From: Chiridota heheva
Taxonomy: Eukaryota; Echinodermata; Holothuroidea; Apodida; Chiridotidae
Reading direction: 5' to 3'
Assembly: GCA_020152595.1 (NCBI GenBank)
Contig: JAIGNY010004469.1
Location: 180,157-244,156 of the forward strand
Length of the DNA stretch: 64,000 bases
Of the stretch, positions 1 through 10,079 are shown in pieces (the stretch's first letter is position 1; the number at the start of each line of letters is the position of its first letter). The notes under the pieces are model-generated. The model did not search any database. It saw only the letters and a program-made list of their open reading frames with translations, and was not told the DNA's origin. Position numbers and translations under genes: made by a program.

Positions 1-659
1 ATAAGGGGTCCCATGTAAAAACCTGATAATATACATAAATAGTGGGGAATTTTGTTTGTCCATGGGAGAAATATGCATGTCTATCTGTCTGTCTCTGTGT
101 GTATGTGTGAACTTTGTGTGTATGTGTGTGTGAGGTTGTGTATGTGTACAAAAATTTTGTGCCAACTTTTAAGTATAACCCAAAATCTACCCAACAATTT
201 GAATCAAAATTTCTAGAGGGTACTCTGTGGGGTGAACATGTGACTCCTAGATTTTAAGCATAAAGATCAGAGGTCAAGTAAAGCAATCTTACAGTAACCC
301 CTATCTTGTACAGCAAAGACCTGTCATATTGGGTGAGAAATATAGATAAGTATAGTATATAACCCTAAGTTAAATCAAATGTTAAAAAGTGGTCAAGGTT
401 AAGGGTCAGAGGTCAAATATTTGTTCAATGAAACCAAAAGGTTTTGTGTTTTCCATATGCTGATTCATTTTCAAGTTTCGTATTAAACTGTCATGTCATT
501 GCATATATTTAAAAGCGACAAGCACCATGCATGATGCAGAAGAATAAATTAGACATATCTATTGATAACACTAGCATGTGCACAATAATTAACAAATTAT
601 CATTATGATGCAAAACAGACATATGGTTGCTCATGTATCATATTTAAATAATTTTAGGT
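1..659. other. No gene seen; short GT-rich tract
   Basis: No coherent reading frame or terminal repeat is visible. A degenerate (TG)n-rich stretch lies at about 85-150. The rest is ordinary AT-rich sequence. Confidence 0.6.
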
Positions 660-860
660 TAAGCCACGCAAACTCATTAATATGCATGGTATCACCACCA
701 AAACCAATAAGGCACATCCACATACCATAGGCTATCTGTGTATCACATATGACTTCAATCCAGTTTATCATTCTTTAGATACCGTGATTAAAAGCTTTTT
801 TAGCAAAATCATATTAAGCCCCACCCACTATGCATATTAATGAAATTCAATGTTTTTACA
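660..860 (+). repeat. Dispersed repeat family, copy 1 of 3
   Basis: The stretch around CTCATTAATATGCATGGTATC, with accompanying CACCAAAACCAATA, resembles segments at 33905-34080 and 35755-35990, where ATTAATATGCACGATATCGA and related sequence is followed by AAAACAATAGGGAC. All three continue into a loosely similar stretch that mentions a CCAAATATGAC-like motif. Family identity is unknown. It is probably an old non-coding transposon, because no coding frame is shared. Boundaries are approximate. Confidence 0.45.
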
Positions 861-929
861 TCATGACCATGTACACACTAGAAAACATCATAACTGTACC
901 AAATATGAAACAAAACATGTATACGGTTG

Positions 930-1038
930 TTAACCCTTACTCTACCATGAGGCGATTTTATCACCATCTTGGGTGCCCCATCTTCGACCCTACCTCCCAA
1001 GTGCATTTTCAAAAAAGGGCTGGTAGAGTAAAGGTTAA
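930..1038. mobile_element. piggyBac-like MITE with TTAA ends
   Basis: The ends are TTAACCCTTACTCTACCA (930-947) and its inverted copy with one mismatch (1021-1038). They enclose about 70 bp of non-coding DNA. TTAA target duplications together with a CCC/CCT-starting inverted repeat are typical of the piggyBac superfamily, so I infer a piggyBac-mobilised MITE. Kolobok also targets TTAA and cannot be excluded. A truncated relative starts at 1167, and the same terminus recurs at 39401. Confidence 0.65.
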
Positions 1039-1166
1039 TCAATCCACAACAAGTGTGCGAACTCAAAGATATATGCAGCATGGTCCCGGTGGGTGGCCCA
1101 CTGAGGCGGAACGAGCCTGACTCTGCTACTCGGAAGACAGAGGACCCTTCAATAATCAGCATCTGC

Positions 1167-1239
1167 TTAACCCTTACTCTACCACGTGGTGATATTATCG
1201 CCATTTTGGGTGCCCTATCTTTAACCCCACCTCCCAAGT
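1167..1239 (+). mobile_element. Truncated copy of the TTAA MITE
   Basis: The sequence from TTAACCCTTACTCTACCA to CCTCCCAAGTG follows the left two thirds of the MITE at 930-1038 with several substitutions. It then stops abruptly, and the next base begins the 1240 direct-repeat copy. No right terminal repeat is present. Confidence 0.6.
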
Positions 1240-1655
1240 GTAAAACGGGCCTTGATTTAGTGGGATTTAAAGCCTTACGTTATGGCCTATTGTTAGTTTC
1301 AGATTACTGCTGCACATTCATGGTGCATTTCATAAGATACTCAGATTTCAACAAAATCAAAGAGCAAAATATCCTCCCCCTCCTGCCCGCCCCATTCATA
1401 TGTGATTATTGCACATTTGTATTTCTCACATTTAAAAAGGATTATGCTAATCGGGATTACAGTTAGTAAAAGTCATTAATTGGAATATTGTAAGCCAAAT
1501 GTGTGTGTGTGATTTGAATCATGAATGATATTAATTTTCAATGGCAAGATGGACTATGAAAAACAATTACTCGCAATATAGCATTAAGTAAATGTTTACA
1601 AGGATTTGCGAGCGTGCAGTGTGTACACACTAAAGGGAAGAGCTGTAATCGTTTA
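1240..1655 (+). repeat. Diverged direct repeat, copy A
   Basis: Starts with GTAAAACGGGCCTT and is collinear for about 415 bp with 2268-2695. Shared blocks include GGGATTTAAAGCCTT, AAAAAGGATTATGCTAATCG, TGTGATTTGAATCATGAATG and AGTAAATGTTTACAAG. The copies differ by many substitutions and small indels, so this is an old duplication or two members of one repeat family. No protein is encoded. Confidence 0.7.
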
Positions 1656-2267
1656 GGGATTTTAGTATACGTGTACACGCCAAAAAAAGCGACCGTGTAC
1701 TCGCGTTTGGTACCGTAATTTTCGGAAATACACCAAAATTGCTCCAAAACTACGAGGCGAAGTAAAAAAAATCACGCAACCAGTATGGTATAAGTACTGA
1801 CTCCATCATTGCCCAAATAGACGCTGAGTTTTGCTTTACAAATCATCAAAAGTTTACTTCTACAGTATAAATCATCATTTTTATATGGAAAACATGCATG
1901 GAAATTCAGTTTAGAAAGAACAGATCACTTCCTTTGACAATGTCATTTAAACTCAACATCGCATAACTTTTTTTCCCTATTCGCTACGGCTTTCAAAGTT
2001 CCACTCTGAAAATCTTGCATACTAGACGCCTATGATACCTCACCGTAAAACATTTTAAAACTACACCACCACCCTGGAAGTTCTGAAATATCAGTCCTGT
2101 CAAAAAAAAAAAAATGGCTGTTAAAACCTTTTTCTGTTTGTTTATTTTGCAATATTTTTTCTTTCTTGCAAAATTTATTTGACTCTTCAGGAAATATTTA
2201 CATGTAAATGTACTGATTGTCACGATTCAATTATTTTGACTAGTGCATTTTTCGGTCAAAACAGCTT

Positions 2268-2695
2268 GTAAAACGGGCCTTAATTGCATGGGATTTAAAG
2301 CCTTGTTAATTATGGCCTAACGTTAGGCCTATTATTAATTTTACTGTTAAATGCTGCACATTCGCGGTGCATTTTACAAGTTAGCCTACTCAGATTTCAG
2401 CGAAATCAGAGTGCATGATATCACCATTCATTGGTGATTACTGCGCATTTGTGATTTGCACATTTAAAAAGGATTATGCTAATCGGGTTTACAGTTTGTA
2501 AAAATTAATTGATTGGAATTTTGTCAGTCGAATGTGTGTGATTTGAATCATGAATGATCATTTTGATTATCCACGGCAAGACTGATTATGAAAAACGATT
2601 ACTTGCAATGAAGTATTTAGTAAATGTTTACAAGCATTTGCAAAGTGTAGCGTGTACACGCTAAACAGTCACAGCTCTACTAAAGGGTCACAGCT
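2268..2695 (+). repeat. Diverged direct repeat, copy B
   Basis: Partner of 1240-1655, same orientation, offset about 1,028 bp. It carries a CCTAACGTTAGGCCTA insertion relative to copy A. It ends around GCGTGTACACGC, which resembles the CACGCC / GTGTACAC motifs after copy A. The intervening 600 bp has no reverse transcriptase or transposase trace. Confidence 0.7.
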
Positions 2696-2699
2696 CTTT

Positions 2700-3330
2700 T
2701 GGTCAATTAGCATTATTTTCCCATGCTCGCATCAGGTATCAAGACATGGTTTGAGCCTAACTTAATCGATTATATAGATCTGTCATCTGCGCCAAGTTTG
2801 GTGTGGTAAAAAAACATTTAGCTAAATAACATCATTCTGGTTTTAGTTGTTAGCCAACACCAAGTACATACATATATGTACATACCTAATGCATTGTACA
2901 CAAAATACAGTTGTTAGTAGGTTTATTAGGTCAGTGCATGATGCATGTACACAGGTACAGAACACAGCATACAAGACAACATAACTTTCAAAAGAGCAAT
3001 TTAGTAAATAAGTAGTATACGCCAGGCAACAGCCATCTACTTTTCCTGCCACCGCACGCCAAAGAAGTAAGTTTCACACTGAAGACCTTCGTGTCTTAGT
3101 GCACGGATTACAGACTGGCAAGGGCCAGAGTGTAAAGTGTGGCTGCACGTTCCCTGCACAAAAAAAAGGGTTATTTTTCATCCGCATGATTTCCTGGTTG
3201 TCTCCAAATCCGTGCATAACATTTGGCCATTTGAATTCCTTATGATACTGGATTCGAATGCAGACTGCATTGCACTAACGTCACTGCAATATACATAACA
3301 TAACTGCTACAAATTTACATACAATCCAGT
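2700..3330. other. No feature recognised
   Basis: AT-rich sequence without a convincing reading frame, repeat boundary or RNA gene. Confidence 0.5.
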
Positions 3331-3331
3331 T

Positions 3332-3579
3332 ACAACTTCTGTTATCAGTCTTCCAACAACCATTCACCAATTGGGTAATGGCTACTGGTCGGCATTTAAA
3401 GAGCAGTATCATACAACTTCTGTTATCAGTCTTCCAACAACCATTCACCAATTGCGTAATGGCTACTAAACGGCATTTAAAGAGCAGTATCATACAACTT
3501 CTGTTATCAGTCTTTCCAACAACCATTCACCAATTTAATTGCATAACGGCTACTGGTTGGCATTTAAGGAGCAGTAATA
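3332..3579 (+). repeat. 81-bp minisatellite, about 3 copies
   Basis: The unit begins ACAACTTCTGTTATCAGTC at 3332, 3413 and 3494, exactly 81 bp apart, and contains ACCATTCACCAATT and GGCATTTAAAGAGCAGTA. The third copy is the most diverged, with an insertion and GGTTGGCATTTAAGG. Because 81 is divisible by three, open frames cross it on both strands. These are repeat artefacts, not genes. Confidence 0.9.
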
Positions 3580-3952
3580 GTTTTTTAAGGACGCCACCAT
3601 CTCTGCTGCAACTGTGTCATTCGTTTGATACAACAAATACAGATGTCACATCATGATGGGTGATGAGGCTTGATGTCTAGTTCATCCATCAGAAACATAA
3701 AATGTATGTACATTTATTGATATTCTTCTAAAAATTTCTGCACACAATTTTTGGTGAAAGCATGGAAATTTCCTGCACATATTCACTGTTCAACTTTGCA
3801 TTCCCCTACATAATCTGCACATTTTGAACAATTGTTTTTGCATTCCAAGTGCAAAACAAAACTTTAGTCTGGGGCAAGGAGGAGGGGGGGAGATAAAGAA
3901 GAGACAATAAGACAAAGATTGAAATTGTGATATTTCTCAGGTACTTTGATAT

Positions 3953-6103
3953 AAGCTTGCACGGTGTACAGGTTTTGCAACTAAAACCGGTTTTGGGAAA
4001 GCGCGTTCAGGAAATCGCGGTTTCAACAAAGCGTGGTTTAGGGAAAGCGTGGTTTCGGAAAGGCCGTGCTTTCCCGAAACCGCACTTTTCCAAAACCGCA
4101 GTTTCAAGATGATTTATAATATATGAAAAACAGAAGTACCGAAAATAACCAAATCACTACTATTTTATTTAAATGAAAAGAAAGTTCATGCTTTGTGTCA
4201 ACATGTTTTTTGTAGTATCTTTTGATATATTTGTGGAAAATAAGTGATATTTATGCAGATTCAATCAATAAATACAATTGAGAATGTTTTGAAATAAATA
4301 GTCATAATGTACCTGCAGATAACAGGTTCGATGATGCTATGTAGTTGCATCTTCTTTTCTGGCTAATATTTCCCTGACCACAACAAATTTACCTTCATTC
4401 CTATATAATCCCTTTATTTGAAGTCATGTCAATTCTCTCCAGAGTCCTTTTGTCTTTTAAAATACTTGGAAATCCATTATAAATCCCGACAAATATATCG
4501 CAAATCGCAAGCCAAGTATTACAAGACCATTTATGAAGTCACACCCAACCACACCCTACTGTATTGACTGACCCTATGCATGTACATAAGGCTAGTACAA
4601 TTTATAACACATTATTAAATGTGTATATGGCCCCTAGATACAAATGACACTTTGCATGAATGACCCTAGATTCACATGTTGTCATAGTAACATGATTAAT
4701 AAATGGGTTTTCAAGGGTTGTCGTATCATTTTCGAAAGTTTTTCTTTTAAGTTGGAATTCAGCAGCTCATGCCGGGAAAAACCATCGCTATAAATAGCTG
4801 TAGCATTGTTTAGAGGATGATAAATTATCCCTGTGCTATCGCCAGCATGGTTTGTGAATCAAACCAAGCTGGTATGATTCACATTTCACAATGAGGTCGC
4901 AAGTGAAAACGACCATTCATTCCCTCAAAAAGTTTGTATTCTCTCAAAAAGTTTGTATTCCTTCCACTCATCTCATTTTCATGTGTATAATAAACCTCTG
5001 AACAACAGTCCCAGTCAAAATTGTTCAGATTTAAAATGAACGAAAGATTTCATGTATTTTGTTTTGAAAAATTTCTTCCGTTCTTCTGTAATTACGTTTA
5101 CTCATAGTAGTAGCCTACGAGCGATGGAATCATCCGTTCCAATGTTGTATGTAAATGACCCATACCACGTGTTATTCCCTTGAAGGTACAAGCTCAAATG
5201 ATTTCAATGGTTCAAAGTGAAGCAAGTTTTTTTTGCGGACCCGTTAGGTGATAGCCTGTTGGTATGCATAAATTAATAATATAATCTTTGCATTCTGCTA
5301 TGCATATCCTTTCACAAGTAGAGAGTACAAACAGAATGTTCAAATACAGATGTTTTGCTGTTTTATGATTATGAATGATTCCAAAAATATCAATTATCAT
5401 TATTAAATGTTTCTTATTACACTCACGTAATTCAGTTTTATAGCGCATTGAAGAAGGCAAATACCATATAACGCTATAGGATGGGAATTTTTGGTGGCTT
5501 AAAGTATAATAGAAAATACCACCGTGTTGCACAAATGGGGCCAAATTAAAAGTAAAAGCATAGCAAGAATAATTATTGAACTTGAAAAATAACAGAGGTA
5601 TGCATGATTTATGAGGATTTTTTGGTTGCACAATTTTTTTTTTTTTTTAAATAGGAGCCACGCCTGGCCATGGTTAATGTTTCAAAGAAATGTTGAGTAT
5701 CAAGTGAGCAGGATCTGAATCAAAAGATTTGCCACATAAGGTTATATGCAAATCAGCAACAATTGTACTGCGTGATCACTGATCTAGTATACGATGGCAA
5801 ATGGGCTATATAAAATCACTTTACACGCAAACAACATTGAAGTTTATTAACACATTTTTTTATATCATTGCCTCCGTTATCATTTTCAGCATTTACAGAA
5901 AATACTGTGATACAAATATGGTTAGCAGCTATCATATAACAGTGCAGTACATTGCAGTTATAGTTACTGTAAATGCACTTTATATTCAAAGCTTGTTTAC
6001 ATCACGGGTGAAAAACAGGTTTTCCGGTTAAAACAGGTTTTCCGGTTAAAACCGGTTTTGGTTTTGGAGACAGGTTTCACATGGGACAAAACCGTGCAAG
6101 CTT
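3953..6103. mobile_element. Possible 2.15-kb inverted-repeat element
   Basis: The ends carry the perfect 13-bp inverted pair AAGCTTGCACGGT (3953-3965) and ACCGTGCAAGCTT (6091-6103). Just inside each lies the same 12-bp palindrome AAAACCGGTTTT (3983-3994 and 6048-6059). The left end continues into a strongly self-complementary GGTTTCGG/CCGAAACC region (about 4000-4110), and the right end has two direct AAAACAGGTTTTCCGGTT units. The interior is AT-rich with no transposase frame. No target duplication is clear. It could instead be two separate copies of a short repeat in opposite orientation. Confidence 0.4.
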
Positions 6104-7284
6104 TAGTTTGATAATTTTTTCGTTTATTGATTTTGCAAAAAGATTCAGAGAACTCGCTCAGCTGCATTGTGTTTATCATAAATTAGTGGAGTGCTAAAGA
6201 ATTTTCCACTTAGACCTAGGGTAAGCAGTGTGGTTTTCCTCCACCCTCCTAAATTCATTCACTTTGGAATTTATCATTGCTTGCATACATCCAGTGCACT
6301 TATCAATCTCAATAAACCAGTCAGATTATTGCCTGGTAGGTTTATTTTATCTTTACCTACCAATCAAATTAACTTGGAACCAAAATAGGGCTTTTTCTCA
6401 CTTTTTATATCAACAGTTTGATTTGCTTGCCCATTGCAATTTCATGCATTTTTTAAAGTCAGATAAGAGATTAACTCTTTTATAATCCTTCTAAAATTAT
6501 TAACTCAACAAAATTCGTAATTTTGTGTTCATACATGTATGTATTATAATGTAATTCCTTAAATCACTGACTTCATTTGCCAAGCTTTATAAGCATGTTT
6601 GAAACTGACAGAAGGGTGGTTAAAACAGGCATTAACAATTTGAGCACACTGCCAGAAACCATCCACCATATGGAGATTGTGTACTTAAGCTAAATGATAC
6701 ATTATTATTACATTGTTTTAATAAGAGGATATAACTGTACTATAAAATCAAGACCCTAATTTTTTGTTTAAATATTTTCAGTGCTTATATTTTGACCCTT
6801 TATTTTGGTATGAAAAGATAGAAAATAGTGGTCAGTGTCTCTACAACTTTAAATTTGTATGTATAAATTAGTTTTTATACACTTAATTAATTAATTTGGT
6901 GGACAAAAATAGGCTGTAGTGGACAAAAACTGGATAAAGTGGACAAATTCTGAAAGAAAAACATGACAAAAACTTGAAGCTATTATCCTGAGAGAATTAA
7001 TGTGTTTTGAGGCAATTATCATATTGATCAATAGTGCACTTCTTAGTCAATTGAGAATGAATTGAAATATTATTATTTGCTTTCCTTGAATAAAATACTA
7101 GCACAAGAAACCTTAAGCAGACAAAAACCACATGGTTTACCCTAGGCCTAGCTATTAGTCATATCCCACAATACACTTTTTTGGCGTGTACAGTAGGTTA
7201 TTCCACGTTCCATACATAAAGGTGAGGTGTCTTGAACGTTAGGCTACCAAACTTAGGCCCATGGTCAATGGGGGCGAAATTCGC
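6104..7284. other. No feature recognised
   Basis: AT-rich intergenic-like DNA. Short open frames near 6190-6490 have no recognisable composition, domain or conservation cue. Confidence 0.5.
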
Positions 7285-7440
7285 TCCAAATAACGTTGCA
7301 CAGTATACCGGGACTAAGAAAAGTACCGGTACTTTAACGATGCCGGTATCGTAGGATACCACCAAATGAAAAATGACGAAGTACCGCTGAGTACCGTCAG
7401 TATCGGTACTTGCAAGAATAAGTTATAAAAGATACTTTAA
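7285..7440. repeat. GTACCGGTAC-rich palindromic cluster
   Basis: A cluster of self-complementary motifs: AGTACCGGTACT, ATGCCGGTATCG, GAAGTACCGC, GAGTACCGTC and GTATCGGTACTTG. It looks like the end of a degenerate transposon, but no partner end was found nearby. Confidence 0.35.
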
Positions 7441-7698
7441 ATCACTTAAACATCAGAAAAAATATTATTTATTAAAAACATATGTATTTGAACAAGGTAC
7501 ATCACCTAAAAATTTCATAAGAACGTAATCTTTATAGAAAGACATGGATGCAAAACTTTCGAAGTTTGTAAATATTCCTGCTATTTCTTGAACTTTTAAT
7601 AACAGCTGGCCTAGTTATGGTGCACTACTAGTTTCGCAAACATGCAATATACATGTAGTACAGTAACGTTAGTACAGAGCGGGAAAGTACCAATTATA

Positions 7699-8501
7699 TT
7701 CTAGGCTAGTGTTTACACGGTACCTGAAATATCCGGGTACCCGACCAATTCAGTTGCTACCTGGTTCCGTCAATACAACCCGGGTATGGATTTTCATAAT
7801 ATTACAAATTGCAAACTGTTTCTGTTTCAGAATTGTATGTTAACAGAATAAATCTTAACTTACAAGAATTATAAGTGTTTGTTTTCTTCCTATTCCAACG
7901 CAATGCAATAAAACAATCATAAAATATTGTCACAGATCGCAGAAATGATGTTGAACGAGCGATGTGGCTAGTAACCTAAGTACAAAACTTAAACTCTCTA
8001 AACTTCGCTGTAAAAAAAAAGATATACAAACCAGCACGCAACAAGCAGTGTGTGTAGAATGCTGCAGAAAAAATGAATTGCGGTTGTACATTTGAAAGCG
8101 GGTCTGCTATTTGCTGAAAAAAAATGTAACACCTATTATGAACCAATCACAGGTTGTGTTCAAATAAAATTGTTACCTGCTACTGAGCGTGCACATAACA
8201 GCACCGTGGAATCGCGTATTATTCCAGAAAATACCCGTTCTGTGAAATTTTGAGGAATTGAGTATATTATTATTGTACGGTATCTTATAAAGACAGGTCA
8301 ATAAAAAAGACTAGAAACATTTGTATTTTATTTCTTTATTCACAAAAACAAAAGATACGATTGAAAAAACAAGAAATGTCACAAGATTTTACTTCCGCAA
8401 AAAATACTGAAAAGGCCTTGTCAGCAGGTTGGATACCCAACCAATAATGCAGGTCGGGTACCGGTCCAATTTTTGGACTAGGTGCAAACACTATTCTAGG
8501 C
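7699..8501. mobile_element. Non-autonomous hAT element, copy 1
   Basis: The element is 7707-8493 (787 bp), flanked by perfect 8-bp target duplications TTCTAGGC (7699-7706 and 8494-8501). The left end begins TAGTGTTTACAC and the right end is the inverse of TAGTGTTTGCACC. Subterminal CGGGTACCCGACC-type motifs sit just inside both ends. The 8-bp duplication and the TAGTG terminus fit the hAT superfamily. It has no open frame for a transposase, so it must have depended on an autonomous relative. It matches copy 2 along its whole length. Confidence 0.9.
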
Positions 8502-9136
8502 CCAACTGTCATGAAATATGCCTATATTTTTAGTACTATAGTAACAAGAAAATTTCATAAGAATGTATTTAAATTCTTTTGAAAAGACATGTACAGTTTT
8601 TATTATAGTATGCATTCACTTTCGTCTAGAATCGCTTCAGTCAATAAATAAATGTTGCAAATTCACAACAGTGTTGAACATTTTGAGTGTAAATTTTTCA
8701 TTTCGACACCAAAGGGCAGGTTAAATATCACATTTTACCATTAAAATATTCAATCTGCAAATCACACAATGAAAATTCTCCTCACAATCAACCACTGTTT
8801 AATTCCAAACAAAACTTGGAACAAAGAACTGTAATAATATGTCAAGATCGTTTCAATCAGGAAAAGAGCCAAATCAGTTTTAAAAAAGGCCAAAATAAGC
8901 TACAGTACCAAAGCCAAACTGTAATCAACTTGAATTCCAATATGCCAACTAATATACCAACCCTAACTCATAGGTAAGTATTGCGCAACATTACGGCAAA
9001 ATAAAATGTGTTCTGGACGCCATTTTGAGGCTCTTTTAAACTTTCATTTCGGCCTTTGATTGCTTAGAATTTCAAATCTGGGAGTTGCTTTGCCATTTGG
9101 ATATAAATTTTTAGTAATCCATGCAATTTGTTCGTG
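8502..9136. other. Spacer between two hAT copies
   Basis: AT-rich unique-looking sequence with no coding signal. It separates two independent insertions, as shown by their different target duplications. Confidence 0.5.
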
Positions 9137-10079
9137 GTTTTAACTAGTATTTACCGAAATTTCCGGGTACCTGACCGGTATTTTGTGTTGTTACCCGGTT
9201 CCGAAAATACAACCCGGGTATGGATTTTCATAATATTACAAATTGCAAACTGTTTCTGTTTCAGAATTGTATGTTAACAGAATAAATCTTAACTTACAAG
9301 AATTATAAAAGTGTTTGTTTTCTTTCTATTCCAACGCAATGCAATAAAACAATCATAAAATATTGTCACAGATCGCAGAAAAGATCTTGAAGGAGCAATG
9401 TGGCTACATGTACGTGTAGTAACGTATGTACGTTAGTAGTACTACATGTACTTGTAGCGCAAAACTTAAACTCTCTAAACTTCACTGTAAAATAAAAAAT
9501 AATCCAAACCAGTGCGCAACAAGCAGTGTGTGTAGTATGCTGTAGATAAAATATATTGCAGTTGTACATTACCAAACTGTCTTGAAAGCGTGTCTGCTAT
9601 TTGCTGAAAAAAATTGTAACGCCTATTATGAACCAATCACAAGTTGTGTTCAATGAAATTGTGACGTGTTGCTGAGCGTGCACAAAACAGAATCGTTAAT
9701 TCAGTCAGTAATTCCAAGCATAGCGTTAATGAGGTGGAATCGTGTATTTAATATTCCAGAATACCAAGTGACCCGTCCCGTAAAATTTCGAGGAAGTGCG
9801 TATATTATTATTTCACGGTATTTTATAAAGACAGCTTAATAAAAGAGACAAGAAACATTTGTATTCCATTTCTTTATTCACAAAAACAAAGGTACGACTG
9901 AAAAACAAGAATTATAACAAGATTTTACAAGATACACTGTTAGATTTTAACACATATACTACTTCCGCAAAAAAGTAGTAGCATTGAAAATGCTTTGTCG
10001 GATACCTGGATACCCCGCCGATAATGCTGGTCGGGTACCCGGTCCGATTTTTGGACCCGGTGCAAACACTAGTTTTAAC
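9137..10079. mobile_element. Non-autonomous hAT element, copy 2
   Basis: The element is 9145-10071 (927 bp), flanked by perfect 8-bp target duplications GTTTTAAC (9137-9144 and 10072-10079). It is in the same orientation as copy 1 and collinear with it. It carries extra internal segments, including a TACATGTACGTGTAG-rich insertion near 9400-9460 and additional sequence near 9690-9740 and 9920-9960. The right terminus GGTGCAAACACTA is identical in both copies. No transposase frame is present. Confidence 0.9.

Noticed and set aside
830-1466. Overlapping frames around the TTAA MITE
   Set aside because: They span MITE and repeat boundaries, so they are not ancestral coding sequence.
1240-2695. 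Pair of long terminal repeats of an LTR retrotransposon
   Set aside because: Copies lack TG...CA ends, a primer-binding site and any coding between them. Kept only as a direct repeat.
3281-3656. Frames across the 81-bp minisatellite on both strands
   Set aside because: Periodic artefact of a repeat whose length is divisible by three.
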